From contig NZ_FZNX01000001.1 of NCBI RefSeq assembly GCF_900188355.1, forward strand, positions 729,754 through 793,753: a stretch of 64,000 nucleotides of DNA, given 5' to 3'. A model generated the notes under the pieces. It searched no databases. It saw nothing but the letters and a program-made list of their open reading frames with translations, and was not told the origin of the DNA. Each line of letters opens with the position of its first letter. Position 1 is the stretch's first letter. This stretch comes from Lutibacter flavus. GTDB lineage: Bacteria > Bacteroidota > Bacteroidia > Flavobacteriales > Flavobacteriaceae. This document shows, piece by piece, positions 17,944-27,204 of the stretch. Made by a program: the position numbers and the translations under genes.

Positions 17944-18819
17944 TTAATTTTGATCAATTATTAGTTTATTTTGTTTATACATTTTATGTTCAACTACTTG
18001 AGATGGCATTTCAATATTATTCTCGTCTAAAATTCTTTTAACATCTGTAATAGCCTTACTTCTAATATTGTGTCCTAAATATTCATCAGGTAAATTTTTG
18101 ATTGCTAAAATGTCTACCCAAAAGAATATTTGAATATTAGTAGTAAACTCTCCTAATTCTTGCACTATGACACTATGTTTTGGTGTTTTTAATATATTGA
18201 CGTTAGTATCAAGATAGGCGAGTATTAACTTACGTGTGTGTTCAATATCACATTCAGGTGCAATTCCAATCATAAAATTGATGCGTAGAAAACCGTCCTT
18301 AGTATAATTAGTTAGCGTATTTTTTATAATTAACGAATTAGGAATATAGATATCTTTGCCCTCTGCATTTCTTAAGTGAGTTAATCTTAAATCAAGGTCT
18401 TTTACTGTCCCTTTATCACCTCCAATTTCGATAATGTCTCCAATTTCGAAAGGCCGTTTTAACGCTAAAATTATACCAGCCAAAAAGTTTTCGCCAATAT
18501 CCTTAAAAGCGAAACCAAATACTATGGCGCTTACTCCGGCTCCTGCAAAAATAGTACTTGCTATTCCTGTAAAACCAACTGCGTTTAATGCGATAACCAC
18601 ACCAAAAAGGTAAAAAGTCCATTTAATTATTTCTGCTAAAAAGTTAGAAATAATACTGTCTTGCCATCTTTTTTGTGTGGTTTTAGAAATTACTTTAAAA
18701 ACAATTTTACCTAATAAAATAGCTATTAGTAAAATAATTAGTCCTGTGATAATATTTGGAATAAGTTCACTTATTTGTTGGAAATAATCATTAAAAATCT
18801 TTTTAAAATCTATTTGCAT
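17944..18819 (-). CDS. Small-conductance mechanosensitive channel (MscS family)
   Basis: This 291-residue protein has three predicted membrane segments in its first 110 residues, at about 19-42, 63-85 and 90-112. The last is the pore helix, rich in Gly and Ala (TIFAGAGVSAIVFGFAFKD). A beta domain follows (PFEIGDIIEIGGDKGTVKDLDL). It opens under membrane tension to release solutes. The end of the upstream corA-like gene is 31 bases away on the same strand, so the two may be co-transcribed. Confidence 0.92.
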   Translation of the reverse strand: MQIDFKKIFNDYFQQISELIPNIITGLIILLIAILLGKIVFKVISKTTQKRWQDSIISNFLAEIIKWTFYLFGVVIALNAVGFTGIASTIFAGAGVSAIVFGFAFKDIGENFLAGIILALKRPFEIGDIIEIGGDKGTVKDLDLRLTHLRNAEGKDIYIPNSLIIKNTLTNYTKDGFLRINFMIGIAPECDIEHTRKLILAYLDTNVNILKTPKHSVIVQELGEFTTNIQIFFWVDILAIKNLPDEYLGHNIRSKAITDVKRILDENNIEMPSQVVEHKMYKQNKLIIDQN

Positions 18820-18850
18820 TTAAAAGGTGTATTAATATTATACTTTTTTA

Positions 18851-19948
18851 TTAAAACCATTTTTTCTTCTTAAAAAACAATAGCATACCTATTGCTACTA
18901 TAATCATAACAAGCCACATTATAAAATAGCTATATTTAAAAGAAAGTTCTGGCACATATTCAAAGTTAGTTCCATAGATTCCCGCGATAAAAGTTAATGG
19001 TATAAATATTACGGAAAAAACTGTAAGAAATTTCATAATATCATTTAGCTTACTACTAATTGTAGTATGATAAATATTAAGTTGGTCTGATAATATTTCA
19101 CGGTAATCATCGGAAGCATCATTGGCTTGACTTATATTATCTTCAAGCTCCTTAAAATGAATATAGGTGTCCTCAGTAATAAAGTCAGTTTCGGTTTTTG
19201 CTAATGAAAAAATCATTTCTTTAGCAGGTTTTATACTTTTTCTTAAATAGTTTAATTCTCGTTTGTAATTATTAATTTCATTAATAATATTTTGATTGGG
19301 ATTTAGTAATAGGTTTTCTTCTAAAGTTTCAATCTTTTCCCCTAAAACACTTATAACATATAAATAATTATCAACTACAATATCTAATAAAGCAAAGGTT
19401 AAATAATCAGTGCCTCCGTTACGAATTCTCTTCTTTTGCTTTCTAATTCTCTCTCTAACTGGCTCAAATACATCTCCCTTTTGTTCTTGAAAAGAAATTA
19501 ATACTTTTTTTGTTAATATTAAACTTAGATTTTCAACAAGTGTTTTTCCGTTTTTCTGGTCTAAGCGTAACATTTTGATGGTTATTAAAGCGCAATTGTC
19601 GTATTCAATAACTCTTGGTCTTGCGTCAGTATTTAACACCTCTGCCATAACCAATGTATCTAGATTAAATGCAGTTGTTATCTCTTGCATTATCGATGTA
19701 TTGTGTAAACCATCTACATTTATCCAAGTAACAGAGTTTTTATGTTGGTATTTACTAACTTCTTTAACTGTTTTTACATCACCTTCTGTCAAATTATTAG
19801 AATCAAAATCAATTATTCTTAATAAGACTTGGTCAGTTTTTTTTTGACCTCTAAAAATAAGTTCGTCAGGTGCAAGTCCAATTTCCTGTTTTTTCTTTTT
19901 TATAAATCTTGTAATATTTTTATGTAACGGGATAGATTTTTGGTGCAA
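18851..19948 (-). CDS. CorA-family divalent metal channel with GTN instead of GMN
   Basis: This 365-residue protein has a large cytoplasmic domain (1-300) with a long helical stalk, then two membrane helices (about 303-323 and 341-358) and a basic tail (FFKKKKWF). The signature before the second helix reads YGTNF (GTN at 326-328), whereas CorA usually has YGMNF. The bases are unambiguous (GGA ACT AAC on the coding strand). CorA carries Mg2+, Co2+ or Zn2+; the altered filter may change selectivity. It is likely co-transcribed with the MscS gene. Confidence 0.9.
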   Translation of the reverse strand: MHQKSIPLHKNITRFIKKKKQEIGLAPDELIFRGQKKTDQVLLRIIDFDSNNLTEGDVKTVKEVSKYQHKNSVTWINVDGLHNTSIMQEITTAFNLDTLVMAEVLNTDARPRVIEYDNCALITIKMLRLDQKNGKTLVENLSLILTKKVLISFQEQKGDVFEPVRERIRKQKKRIRNGGTDYLTFALLDIVVDNYLYVISVLGEKIETLEENLLLNPNQNIINEINNYKRELNYLRKSIKPAKEMIFSLAKTETDFITEDTYIHFKELEDNISQANDASDDYREILSDQLNIYHTTISSKLNDIMKFLTVFSVIFIPLTFIAGIYGTNFEYVPELSFKYSYFIMWLVMIIVAIGMLLFFKKKKWF

Positions 19949-19987
19949 TTTAATTCTAATAATTTTTTATTTACGATAAGGTTTTTG

Positions 19988-20116
19988 TATGTACCGGGAT
20001 TTTATAAGATTTGTACGACTGGTAAATGTGAGATTTTTCGGACGCAGCAAATTCTTTGTTGAATGTTTTTTAGTTCATTATTTAGTTTAAAATTAAGCAT
20101 AAATTTTATGAAGTGG
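19988..20116. repeat. Cassette-boundary-like repeat (family II, copy A)
   Basis: This stretch aligns with 28006-28135. Shared blocks are CGGGATTTTATA, GATTTGT-CGACTGG, GCAAAT, GTTGAATGTTT and AAGCATAAA. It abuts the stop codon of the following minus-strand gene and contains no reading frame. Confidence 0.65.
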
Positions 20117-20135
20117 TATAGTAAATTTATTTATT

Positions 20136-20951
20136 CTACCAATATTCCTTGCATTTGTCGTACTCCGCCTCTTTTAATATCTCAAATCCTAAATCAATAG
20201 ACTTTTGAAAGTCATCGCATCCTTTTTGCTTTTCATCTAATCCATAATATGCCAAACCTCTTAAAAAATATGCATTTTTGTCAGTTGAATCTAAAGCAAT
20301 AGATTTATTACAATCATAAACAATTCCTTTTAATCCAAATGGAAATCTTGTTGCCGCTCTGTTTATAAATACTTTTGCATCTGAAGAATCTCTTTTTATG
20401 TATGTGTCAAAGTCATTTTTAGCCAATTTATATTTTGTTAAAGCTAAATACATTCGCGCTCTATGTAATACAAATTCAATATCATTTGTTTTTTCAATTA
20501 TTGTGTTCAATTGACTAATCTGTTCCATATGATTAGGTCTAACCCAAAATCCTGATGTAGATTTAATTCTTCCATTACAGAGGTCATCTAAAACGTCAAA
20601 AGAAACTGTATATCCTCGATTATAAACTTTATAAACTCCAAGATTAGGACAAGATTTTCCTTCTTTATCAAAGAACTCTATAGTGTCAGCTTTTATAATA
20701 TAGCTTGAAATTACATCGATTGAATTATCATCTCCTAAATCTGTTTCTACAACTCCATTTTCTTTAAAATTTATTTTCATAGGTCCATGTGGACTCATAT
20801 GTTTCCAAATTCCTATGATAGAACTATCGTTTGGTTTAATGATTTTTAGTGAACTTTCTGAATTAGGTTTGTGAGTTGTTTCTTTACAATTATAAAATGA
20901 AATTATTGTAAAGACAATCAATAAAAGTTTTATAGCTTTCATCTTATTCAT
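20136..20951 (-). CDS. TPR-containing lipoprotein
   Basis: This 271-residue protein has a lipoprotein signal (SFYNC, Cys22). Residues 40-130 look like a small beta-rich lipocalin-like domain (GIWKHMSPHGPMKINF onward). Residues 150-265 are TPR helices ending in a common Bacteroidota motif (YYGLDEKQKGCDDFQKS). ATGs at codons 1 and 4 are both possible starts. It is flanked by two different intergenic repeats, like a self-contained cassette. Function unknown. Confidence 0.75.
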   Translation of the reverse strand: MNKMKAIKLLLIVFTIISFYNCKETTHKPNSESSLKIIKPNDSSIIGIWKHMSPHGPMKINFKENGVVETDLGDDNSIDVISSYIIKADTIEFFDKEGKSCPNLGVYKVYNRGYTVSFDVLDDLCNGRIKSTSGFWVRPNHMEQISQLNTIIEKTNDIEFVLHRARMYLALTKYKLAKNDFDTYIKRDSSDAKVFINRAATRFPFGLKGIVYDCNKSIALDSTDKNAYFLRGLAYYGLDEKQKGCDDFQKSIDLGFEILKEAEYDKCKEYW

Positions 20952-20974
20952 ATTTAATAAATTATTTCAAAAAT

Positions 20975-21112
20975 TGGCTACGGGTTTGTACAAGATTAGT
21001 TGTATTTTTAAAGAACTAATTTAATTAAAAATTATGGGCCTAGAAAATCCATGAGGATTTTAGTTAGTTTAATAAAACCAAGCAATTAATCATACGCATT
21101 GTTGTGTGTATG
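20975..21112. repeat. Cassette-boundary-like repeat (family I, copy C)
   Basis: This element shares AAAGAACTAATTTA and the AAATCC...GGAtTTT hairpin with 17640-17700. In this copy AAAATCC-ATGA-GGATTTT is a perfect 7-base stem. It ends with AGCAATTAATCATACGCATTGTTG just before the stop codon of the next minus-strand gene. Confidence 0.6.
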
Positions 21113-21116
21113 CTTT

Positions 21117-21389
21117 TTATTCCTCGAAATCTAGATTTGTCGGCTTGGGTAAAAGTTTATTTGAAATCCCAACATTTAAAGAATCGTTAAATTTCTCAGT
21201 AGATTTTCCTAAAATCTCAAAACTCAAATTATCAAACCAAACCTTTTGTGAAATTAAATTATCGAATCCAGTTTTATAACTTTTTGGATTACTTCCAGCC
21301 AAAAACCAATCTTTCGCTAAATTCTGATTACAAGAATTAAATCCAATTACCAATAATGATAGGATGATAGTTTTTTGTAGATTTTTCAT
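21117..21389 (-). CDS. Small lipoprotein, probably an internally deleted relic
   Basis: The 90-residue protein has a lipoprotein signal (GFNSC, Cys20). Residues 26-43 read KDWFLAGSNPKSYKTGFD and residues 49-60 read KVWFDNLSFEIL. In longer Bacteroidota proteins known to me, blocks like these stand at the beginning and end of a domain of about 150 residues. Here they are adjacent, so an in-frame deletion of the middle is likely. The tail LPKPTNLDFEE is also typical of those proteins. Function unknown. Confidence 0.6.
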   Translation of the reverse strand: MKNLQKTIILSLLVIGFNSCNQNLAKDWFLAGSNPKSYKTGFDNLISQKVWFDNLSFEILGKSTEKFNDSLNVGISNKLLPKPTNLDFEE

Positions 21390-21500
21390 AGTTTAATTTT
21401 TAATACTAAGTATTTTTTCAGGACGGTTCAGGTTTAATTTTTTTGAAAAATTAAGCTAAATTCGTTTCAATTTTTAACACTTAATTCTATACATCTAAAT

Positions 21501-22385
21501 TCATTTTACTTTATAAACATTGTAAGTCCTTGTCCATTCAGCTGATTGATTTGGTTTAATAAATATATTAAAAAATAACTCAGGACTTATCACATGCTTC
21601 CAGCCCCAAAGATTTACTTTGTTTGTTTGAAAACTTCCGGTTTCAATAATTCCAATATTGCTCTTAAGGTTTATTAGTTCCCATTGTGCATTAACATTTT
21701 CATTGCCAGAAATGTTGCTAAAAAAGAATTGCTCGTTAGTAAAACTGTTAAAAGTAATTTCATTTTGCCCTAAATCAACTTTACGTTCAGGATTAACAGT
21801 TTCCTTAAAAAACTCAGGTTTTAATTGAAATGGAAATTTTAATAAATAATTTGGTCCTATTAAATCTTCATTTATTGCTGTAAAATTGTGAATATATTCA
21901 TCAGTTATAATATCTTTTTCGCCATTGTTGTGTAAGTGATATTTAATTATAAAACTATTTTTATATATTTCAATCTCCTTTTTCAATACATAAGAATAAC
22001 CGTTTACAGATTTTGATTTGCAAATGATTACTATCTTATTTGATTCGGTACTAATTTCAAATTTGGCTGGTTTGATATCGTAATTTTTAGAAAAGAGATA
22101 ATGATTATCATCTTTTTTTAATAATCCCACACCTATTTTGTGAAACCATCCACCTATATCAGCCTCATTAAAACCTAATGCCGTGTCAATTCCAAATTCA
22201 TTATAAAATCCTTTTCCAAAAGAATTTTCATTTTTAAAACCAGTTCTTTCAGCACTTGACAAATAAACATTTTCAAATTTAACCACTGTAATTTTTCCTG
22301 TCCAGTCAAATCTCGAAAAATTATAATTTTCGTTAGGAAGATCAACATGAACTTCAAGATTTTCATTTTTAAGAATTTGCGGCAT
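21501..22385 (-). CDS. Galactose-mutarotase-like fold protein, uncharacterised
   Basis: This 294-residue protein has no signal peptide. It is beta-rich, with SRFDWTGKI at 23-31, FGIDTALGFNEADIGGWFHKIGVGLL in the middle, and a late WGWKHVISPELFF. That pattern recalls uncharacterised Bacteroidota proteins of the aldose-1-epimerase-like beta-sandwich superfamily, which bind sugars. No catalytic residues could be confirmed by eye. The start lies 33 bases downstream of the ppc stop on the same strand, so it may share the ppc transcript. Confidence 0.7.
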   Translation of the reverse strand: MPQILKNENLEVHVDLPNENYNFSRFDWTGKITVVKFENVYLSSAERTGFKNENSFGKGFYNEFGIDTALGFNEADIGGWFHKIGVGLLKKDDNHYLFSKNYDIKPAKFEISTESNKIVIICKSKSVNGYSYVLKKEIEIYKNSFIIKYHLHNNGEKDIITDEYIHNFTAINEDLIGPNYLLKFPFQLKPEFFKETVNPERKVDLGQNEITFNSFTNEQFFFSNISGNENVNAQWELINLKSNIGIIETGSFQTNKVNLWGWKHVISPELFFNIFIKPNQSAEWTRTYNVYKVK

Positions 22386-22418
22386 AATAAAAGCAAAAAA
22401 TTACAAATTAATAGTTTT

Positions 22419-25121
22419 TTATCCGGTGCTTCCTAAACCTCCTGACAATGAGTTAATTATATGCAGTAGTTTTAGCAACATTTGGTCAGATTGAGGATCA
22501 TTTTCTTCTTTAAGTTTTCTCCATTTTTTTATTGAATCGATCTGAAGTTTATGCAAAACCTTTAATTCTTTTTCTCGAATATTCAAAGTATTAAGCTGAC
22601 CGGTTCTTCTTACATTTACACTTTCACCTAATAAATACTCAATATTTAATTTACTTTCTTCATAATCAGAAAGAATGAGGTTTAAAAATTTACTTTTTAT
22701 CTTTTCATCCGTAACCAAATCTGCATACATTTTCATAATTTCAGTATTGGCAATTAGTAAATTGGTTTCTGTTTGGATGAATAAATACCTCAAAAATGGC
22801 CAAGAAGCTATTGATTTTTTTAATTCTTCAAAACTATCATTATCCTGCTCTTTTAACTCTTTTAAGGCTGCTCCAACTCCATACCATCCAGTTAGTGTAA
22901 ATCTAGATAGGTTCCAACTAAAAACCCAAGGTATAGCTCTTAAATCTTTTAGTTCCCTTTTTCCAGTTCTTCGGGCTGGTCGTGAGCCAATTTTACTTTG
23001 CTCTAGAATATCAATAGGAGTTGCTTCGCTATAAAATTGCATGAAATCTTTATCATTGATTAAGTTTTTATAATGTCGCATTGATTTATCCGACAACCAC
23101 TCTAGTGTTTTTATAGGATAGTCTTGTTTTTTAGTATCAGTAGGAGGTAACGTATGTAGCGCCACTCCTGAAGCTAACATTTCTAAGTTATAGGTTCCAG
23201 TTAAGAGGTTTCCAAATTGCTGTGATATAGACTCTCCTTGTATGGTTAGTTTTATTTTACCGTTAACGGAACCAGGCGGTTTACCCTCAATAAAGCGATG
23301 ATATTTACCTCCACCACGACTAATAGTTCCTCCTCTACCATGAAAGAAAAACACCTTAATATCGTGCTTTCTTCCTACTTCCGTAAGCGCTGTTTCAGCT
23401 TTGTAAAGATTCCACTTGCTGGCCAATACACCACCATCTTTGTTACTGTCGCTATAACCCACCATAACCTCTTGGGAGTCTTGCACCAATAATTTTCGTT
23501 TTCTTGTCATCGGGTGCTGAAGGAATTTGTCTAATATAGAGGCTCCATTATCTAAATCTTCTATGGTTTCAAAGAGAGGTACCACCAATAAATCTGTTCC
23601 TAATAATTGAGTTTCTTTCATAAAGAAGTACACCATAAGTAAATCACTTAGACTTCTTGTCATACTAACAATTAATGAACCGATTCCCTCAGAGCCATAT
23701 AGAATGTTATGATCTCTTAAAACTCTAAAATAATCTAACACATTATCAGCTTCGTCACCATAAGATATGGTGATGTTGGTTAACAGTTCTGGTGAATTTA
23801 TTGCGTTATTTAAAAACGTAAGTCGTGTATCTTCATCCCAATTTTGAAAATCAGTAGCTGCTAATGTAGATTTTTGTAATATTTGAGTAATCGCTTTTTC
23901 GTAATATTCGCTATTCTGACGGATATCCAACTTTGCTAAATGAAATCCGAAACATTGTACGATTCGCTCTAATGGAAAGATTAAACTTTCTGCTATTTTA
24001 TCAGCCTTTATTTCAATTAATAGTTCCCTAATAAATTTTAAGTCTTTTTGTAATTCATGACTACTTCTATAAAAAAGCTTAGAATCACTAAAGGTTCCTG
24101 AAATGGTATTTTCAAGTTTGAGCTCTATTAAATTAACAAATTGTCTCCATGGCTCATACGGATTTCGATTGATTGCCTTTGTACCTTTTTCACCCAATAA
24201 TTGAGCATACTTGGCTATAATAGTTGTCAATACTTCGGGAGTAGGGTTATGTTTGGACGATAAAGACAGTTCGGCTCCTAATTTTAAAACTTGGTTATAA
24301 ATGATGTTTAAAGACTCTTTACGATGAATAAGAAGTGTGTCTTTTGTAATTTGAGGAGTAACAAAAGGATGACCATCTCGATCTCCTCCAACCCAACTTC
24401 CAAAAGTATATTTTGGAAAGTGTTCTATGTGTTTCAATTTTTGGGGATCAAAACCCATTTCTAACCAGGAATATTTTAATTTTAAATCGCTAGCTTCCAA
24501 AATTAAAGGGAAAATTGTACTTAAATAATGAACTACATTCGCTCGTTCATCTCGTAAATCAGGTTTTTCCAGATAAATTTCGCCCGTTCTCCACCACCTT
24601 TCTAATAAGCTAATTATTTTATCTCGAATAATATTTTTTTCTGATTGAGAGTATGTTGAATTTTCATTTTGTACTAATAATAAATACAATTGCCTATGTA
24701 ATTCCAATATGGTTACCCTTTTTGCTTCTGTAGGATGTGCTGTAAGTACGGGGCAAATATTAATGGATGCTATAGTGCTAATCATTTTATCTTGTTCAAT
24801 ACCTTGCTCATTCCATAGTTTAAATGTTTCTCCCCAAGAACCACGAATAGCAGAAATTCCAAAGGTTTTTTCAAACTGTCTATTAAACTGTATCGCACCG
24901 TTCTCTTCAATAAGGTTCATCAGTTGAAAATAGATACCAAAGGATTGTATTATTTTTTCATCAGAAATTCCGCTATATTCATTATTTTCATTCAATGATT
25001 CAATGAACGTACCAATATTATTTTCTTCAATGTTTGATAACATCTCCTTGAAACAGGATAGAATATTTTTTTTATCATCTAAGATTTTATCAAATCCTTT
25101 TATGTTTATTGTTGTATCCAT
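22419..25121 (-). CDS. ppc: Phosphoenolpyruvate carboxylase
   Basis: This 900-residue cytoplasmic enzyme makes oxaloacetate from phosphoenolpyruvate and bicarbonate, refilling the TCA cycle. Catalytic blocks are present: TAHPTEAKR at about 133-141, GYSDSNKDGG at about 545-555, and FHGRGGTISRGGG at about 585-600. The C-terminus ends in GSTG, where most family members end in QNTG or RNTG, so the conserved Asn is Ser here. Length is normal for the family. It is probably the first gene of a transcript that continues into the mutarotase-like gene. Confidence 0.95.
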   Translation of the reverse strand: MDTTINIKGFDKILDDKKNILSCFKEMLSNIEENNIGTFIESLNENNEYSGISDEKIIQSFGIYFQLMNLIEENGAIQFNRQFEKTFGISAIRGSWGETFKLWNEQGIEQDKMISTIASINICPVLTAHPTEAKRVTILELHRQLYLLLVQNENSTYSQSEKNIIRDKIISLLERWWRTGEIYLEKPDLRDERANVVHYLSTIFPLILEASDLKLKYSWLEMGFDPQKLKHIEHFPKYTFGSWVGGDRDGHPFVTPQITKDTLLIHRKESLNIIYNQVLKLGAELSLSSKHNPTPEVLTTIIAKYAQLLGEKGTKAINRNPYEPWRQFVNLIELKLENTISGTFSDSKLFYRSSHELQKDLKFIRELLIEIKADKIAESLIFPLERIVQCFGFHLAKLDIRQNSEYYEKAITQILQKSTLAATDFQNWDEDTRLTFLNNAINSPELLTNITISYGDEADNVLDYFRVLRDHNILYGSEGIGSLIVSMTRSLSDLLMVYFFMKETQLLGTDLLVVPLFETIEDLDNGASILDKFLQHPMTRKRKLLVQDSQEVMVGYSDSNKDGGVLASKWNLYKAETALTEVGRKHDIKVFFFHGRGGTISRGGGKYHRFIEGKPPGSVNGKIKLTIQGESISQQFGNLLTGTYNLEMLASGVALHTLPPTDTKKQDYPIKTLEWLSDKSMRHYKNLINDKDFMQFYSEATPIDILEQSKIGSRPARRTGKRELKDLRAIPWVFSWNLSRFTLTGWYGVGAALKELKEQDNDSFEELKKSIASWPFLRYLFIQTETNLLIANTEIMKMYADLVTDEKIKSKFLNLILSDYEESKLNIEYLLGESVNVRRTGQLNTLNIREKELKVLHKLQIDSIKKWRKLKEENDPQSDQMLLKLLHIINSLSGGLGSTG

Positions 25122-25428
25122 ATTTTTTATTAGTTAGAACGTTTTGGTTTAACCAACGTTTTTTATATTATTTTGCAAATTGCAAAAAAATAAAAAAATA
25201 AAAAAATTAATATTTAGAAACATTCTATTTTAATGAATTAGGCAATTTAGGTGATATTTTATTGTCAAAAAAAGATAACTAAACCTTTCAATTATCAAAT
25301 TCGTTTTGGTTGGAAAAATAGAAAAGGTTTCTTGAGTTCGTTTAATAAGTTTTCATTCAACTCACTTTTTCCAGAATGTACTAAAATCAACTCGTTAAAA
25401 TTCTCAAATCAAAATAGAGTAGAAGTAA

Positions 25429-25614
25429 TTATAATCTTTTGTTCATTAAGTTATTACGTTCATACTTCCTAATCCATTTATTGATGGTTGCAGAGGCAAT
25501 ACTGTAAAGTTTACCTAATTCATAATTTGTGTATTTTCCAGAACTAAACTCGGATGAAATTTTTAATTTGAATGATTAGCTGTAAATTCTGGTTACTTTG
25601 TCGTTTTTATACAT
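25429..25614 (-). pseudogene. IS3-type orfA transposase relic
   Basis: Reading from the ATG at 25614, the frame gives MYKNDKVTRIYS, then a TAA at codon 13, then SFKLKISSEFSSGKYTNYE and LGKLYSIASATINKWIRKY. This is the helix-turn-helix of an IS3-family orfA. The TAA stands where family members usually have GAA (Glu), and the frame stops about 60 codons in, with no orfB. No terminal inverted repeats were seen. It is a dead fragment. The rest of the 25122-25699 gap holds no supported gene. Confidence 0.65.
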
Positions 25615-25639
25615 AATGTTTAAAATTATGTAGCCTTAT

Positions 25640-25695
25640 TTCAGGACGTGTCAAGCACTTGCCAAAGCAATTAATTATACATGGTGTTGTACGTA
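25640..25695. repeat. Cassette-boundary-like repeat end (copy D)
   Basis: CAATTAATTATACATGGTGTTGTACGTAG matches the right ends of copies C (21090-21112) and E (28908-28929) in layout: a short AT stretch, ATACA, then TGTTG. It abuts the stop codon of the following minus-strand gene. The left part of the element is missing or diverged. Confidence 0.45.
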
Positions 25696-25699
25696 GTTT

Positions 25700-27184
25700 T
25701 TAAAAGTTTAGACTTCTGATAAATTCACTTGTAATTTTTGAAACTTCTGCAGAGTGTTTACCAAACCATATCCAATGTTCAGCATTCTTCACAGTATGAA
25801 ACTGGATGTCATTTCCTAAATTTTTCATTTCTTTATGAAAAGATACTGCGATTTCATAAGGACAATTTCTATCTTTTTCTCCATGAATTAAAAGCATTTT
25901 AATAGGACTCTTTTTTAATAAATGGTTTGGTGAAATTTCTTTGGCTATTTCTTTATTTTCGTACTGCTCAGTAATCCATCTATTTTCTCTAGTTGTTAAA
26001 TCATAAACTCCTGCATTTACTATGATAACATTTGGAATCGCACTTATTTTAAGATTATCTGTGTTCTCATTCCAATTCTCAACAAGTGTTATTGCTAAAC
26101 ATAAATGACCTCCCGCTGAGTCTCCTGTGGCAATAATTTTATTAGAATCTACATTATATTTTTCCGCATTTTCTCTTATCCAGCGCATAGCTGATTTTGC
26201 ATCTTTAACAGATCCAAACGGATAAGCATTATGTCTTCCTTTTATTCGATATTCAACAACAGCAACTACCCAACCTTGTTTGGCGTATGATTCTGCTGTA
26301 CTAAAAAACCAGTCAGGTTTACCTTCTGACCAACTACCTCCATGAAATTTTACTATTGTAGGTCGTTTTCCTTTAAATTTCTCAGGATTTGGTAAAAACA
26401 AATGCATATCTAATTTAAAACCATCTACTTCTTTATAGGTTTCTATAATATGGTTTTCTCTTCCCATTTTATGAGAATTATATAGTTTGCTTATACTTTC
26501 TTTATATTCAGTTGTTTTACAAGAGGCCATAAAACTTGAATAAATTTTGTCTATATTTTTTATTCCAAAATTGTTAACATGGTAGTTTAGATATTTGTGT
26601 TTCCAAAAATCACTGATTTTACTGTTGGTAAATAGTTTATCCATAACACTCCAGTCTGCTTCTAATTGCTGATTGTCTGATTTGTTAAAAACACCGCTTC
26701 CTAATTTTTTGTCAGCCTCAATTCGTATGTATGAAGCTATATATTCTTTTAATTCTCTAGCTGATAAAAATGTTGTGTCGTTAAAGATTATTAAGTTCTT
26801 ATTCAGTTTAGATTGATTTGTTTTAGATAAGGAAATTTTCTCACCTGTATATCTTTTATGAAGTTCAGGGTATTCTAAAATAAACTTGTTGAATGCCAAT
26901 TTAATTAATACAGTTTCCTCATTAAAGGTTTTCTTGTCCAATTTACTTTTATTATTGTCAAGATATTTAGTGAAGATAAACTGTAATGAATCTATCTTTT
27001 GTGTAAAATCATTTTGGTCTAGAATATATAATGGGTACTTATTTCCTTTAATAAAATTGGATATTGGTTTCGCAAATTCTAATTGTTCTTGCAAGTAGAG
27101 TTCTTTATTCTTTTTATAATCTACATTTTTACAACTTTGTGTAAATATTATTAAGGACAATATAAAGATTAGTTTTACTCTCAT
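25700..27184 (-). CDS. Alpha/beta-hydrolase lipoprotein (esterase, BD-FAE/HSL type)
   Basis: This 494-residue protein has a lipoprotein signal (FTQSC, Cys18). Residues 20-230 are a helical, charged domain I do not recognise. Residues 245-494 are an alpha/beta hydrolase with oxyanion motif HGGSW (281-285), nucleophile S356 in GDSAGG, acid D438 in GEKDRN and base H470 in AEHWIW. Enzymes of this type hydrolyse carboxyl esters on sugars or lipids, probably at the cell envelope. The neighbouring XRE/NTF2 gene starts 21 bases upstream and may share its promoter. Confidence 0.85.
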   Translation of the reverse strand: MRVKLIFILSLIIFTQSCKNVDYKKNKELYLQEQLEFAKPISNFIKGNKYPLYILDQNDFTQKIDSLQFIFTKYLDNNKSKLDKKTFNEETVLIKLAFNKFILEYPELHKRYTGEKISLSKTNQSKLNKNLIIFNDTTFLSARELKEYIASYIRIEADKKLGSGVFNKSDNQQLEADWSVMDKLFTNSKISDFWKHKYLNYHVNNFGIKNIDKIYSSFMASCKTTEYKESISKLYNSHKMGRENHIIETYKEVDGFKLDMHLFLPNPEKFKGKRPTIVKFHGGSWSEGKPDWFFSTAESYAKQGWVVAVVEYRIKGRHNAYPFGSVKDAKSAMRWIRENAEKYNVDSNKIIATGDSAGGHLCLAITLVENWNENTDNLKISAIPNVIIVNAGVYDLTTRENRWITEQYENKEIAKEISPNHLLKKSPIKMLLIHGEKDRNCPYEIAVSFHKEMKNLGNDIQFHTVKNAEHWIWFGKHSAEVSKITSEFIRSLNF

Positions 27185-27204
27185 GTTTTTGTTTTGGCAG
27201 TTTG

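Noticed and set aside
25251-25472. A 73-codon plus-strand frame in the gap between ppc and the esterase.
   Set aside because: It lies partly over the antisense side of the IS3 relic, has no recognisable domain, and its codon use looks random. I left it out.
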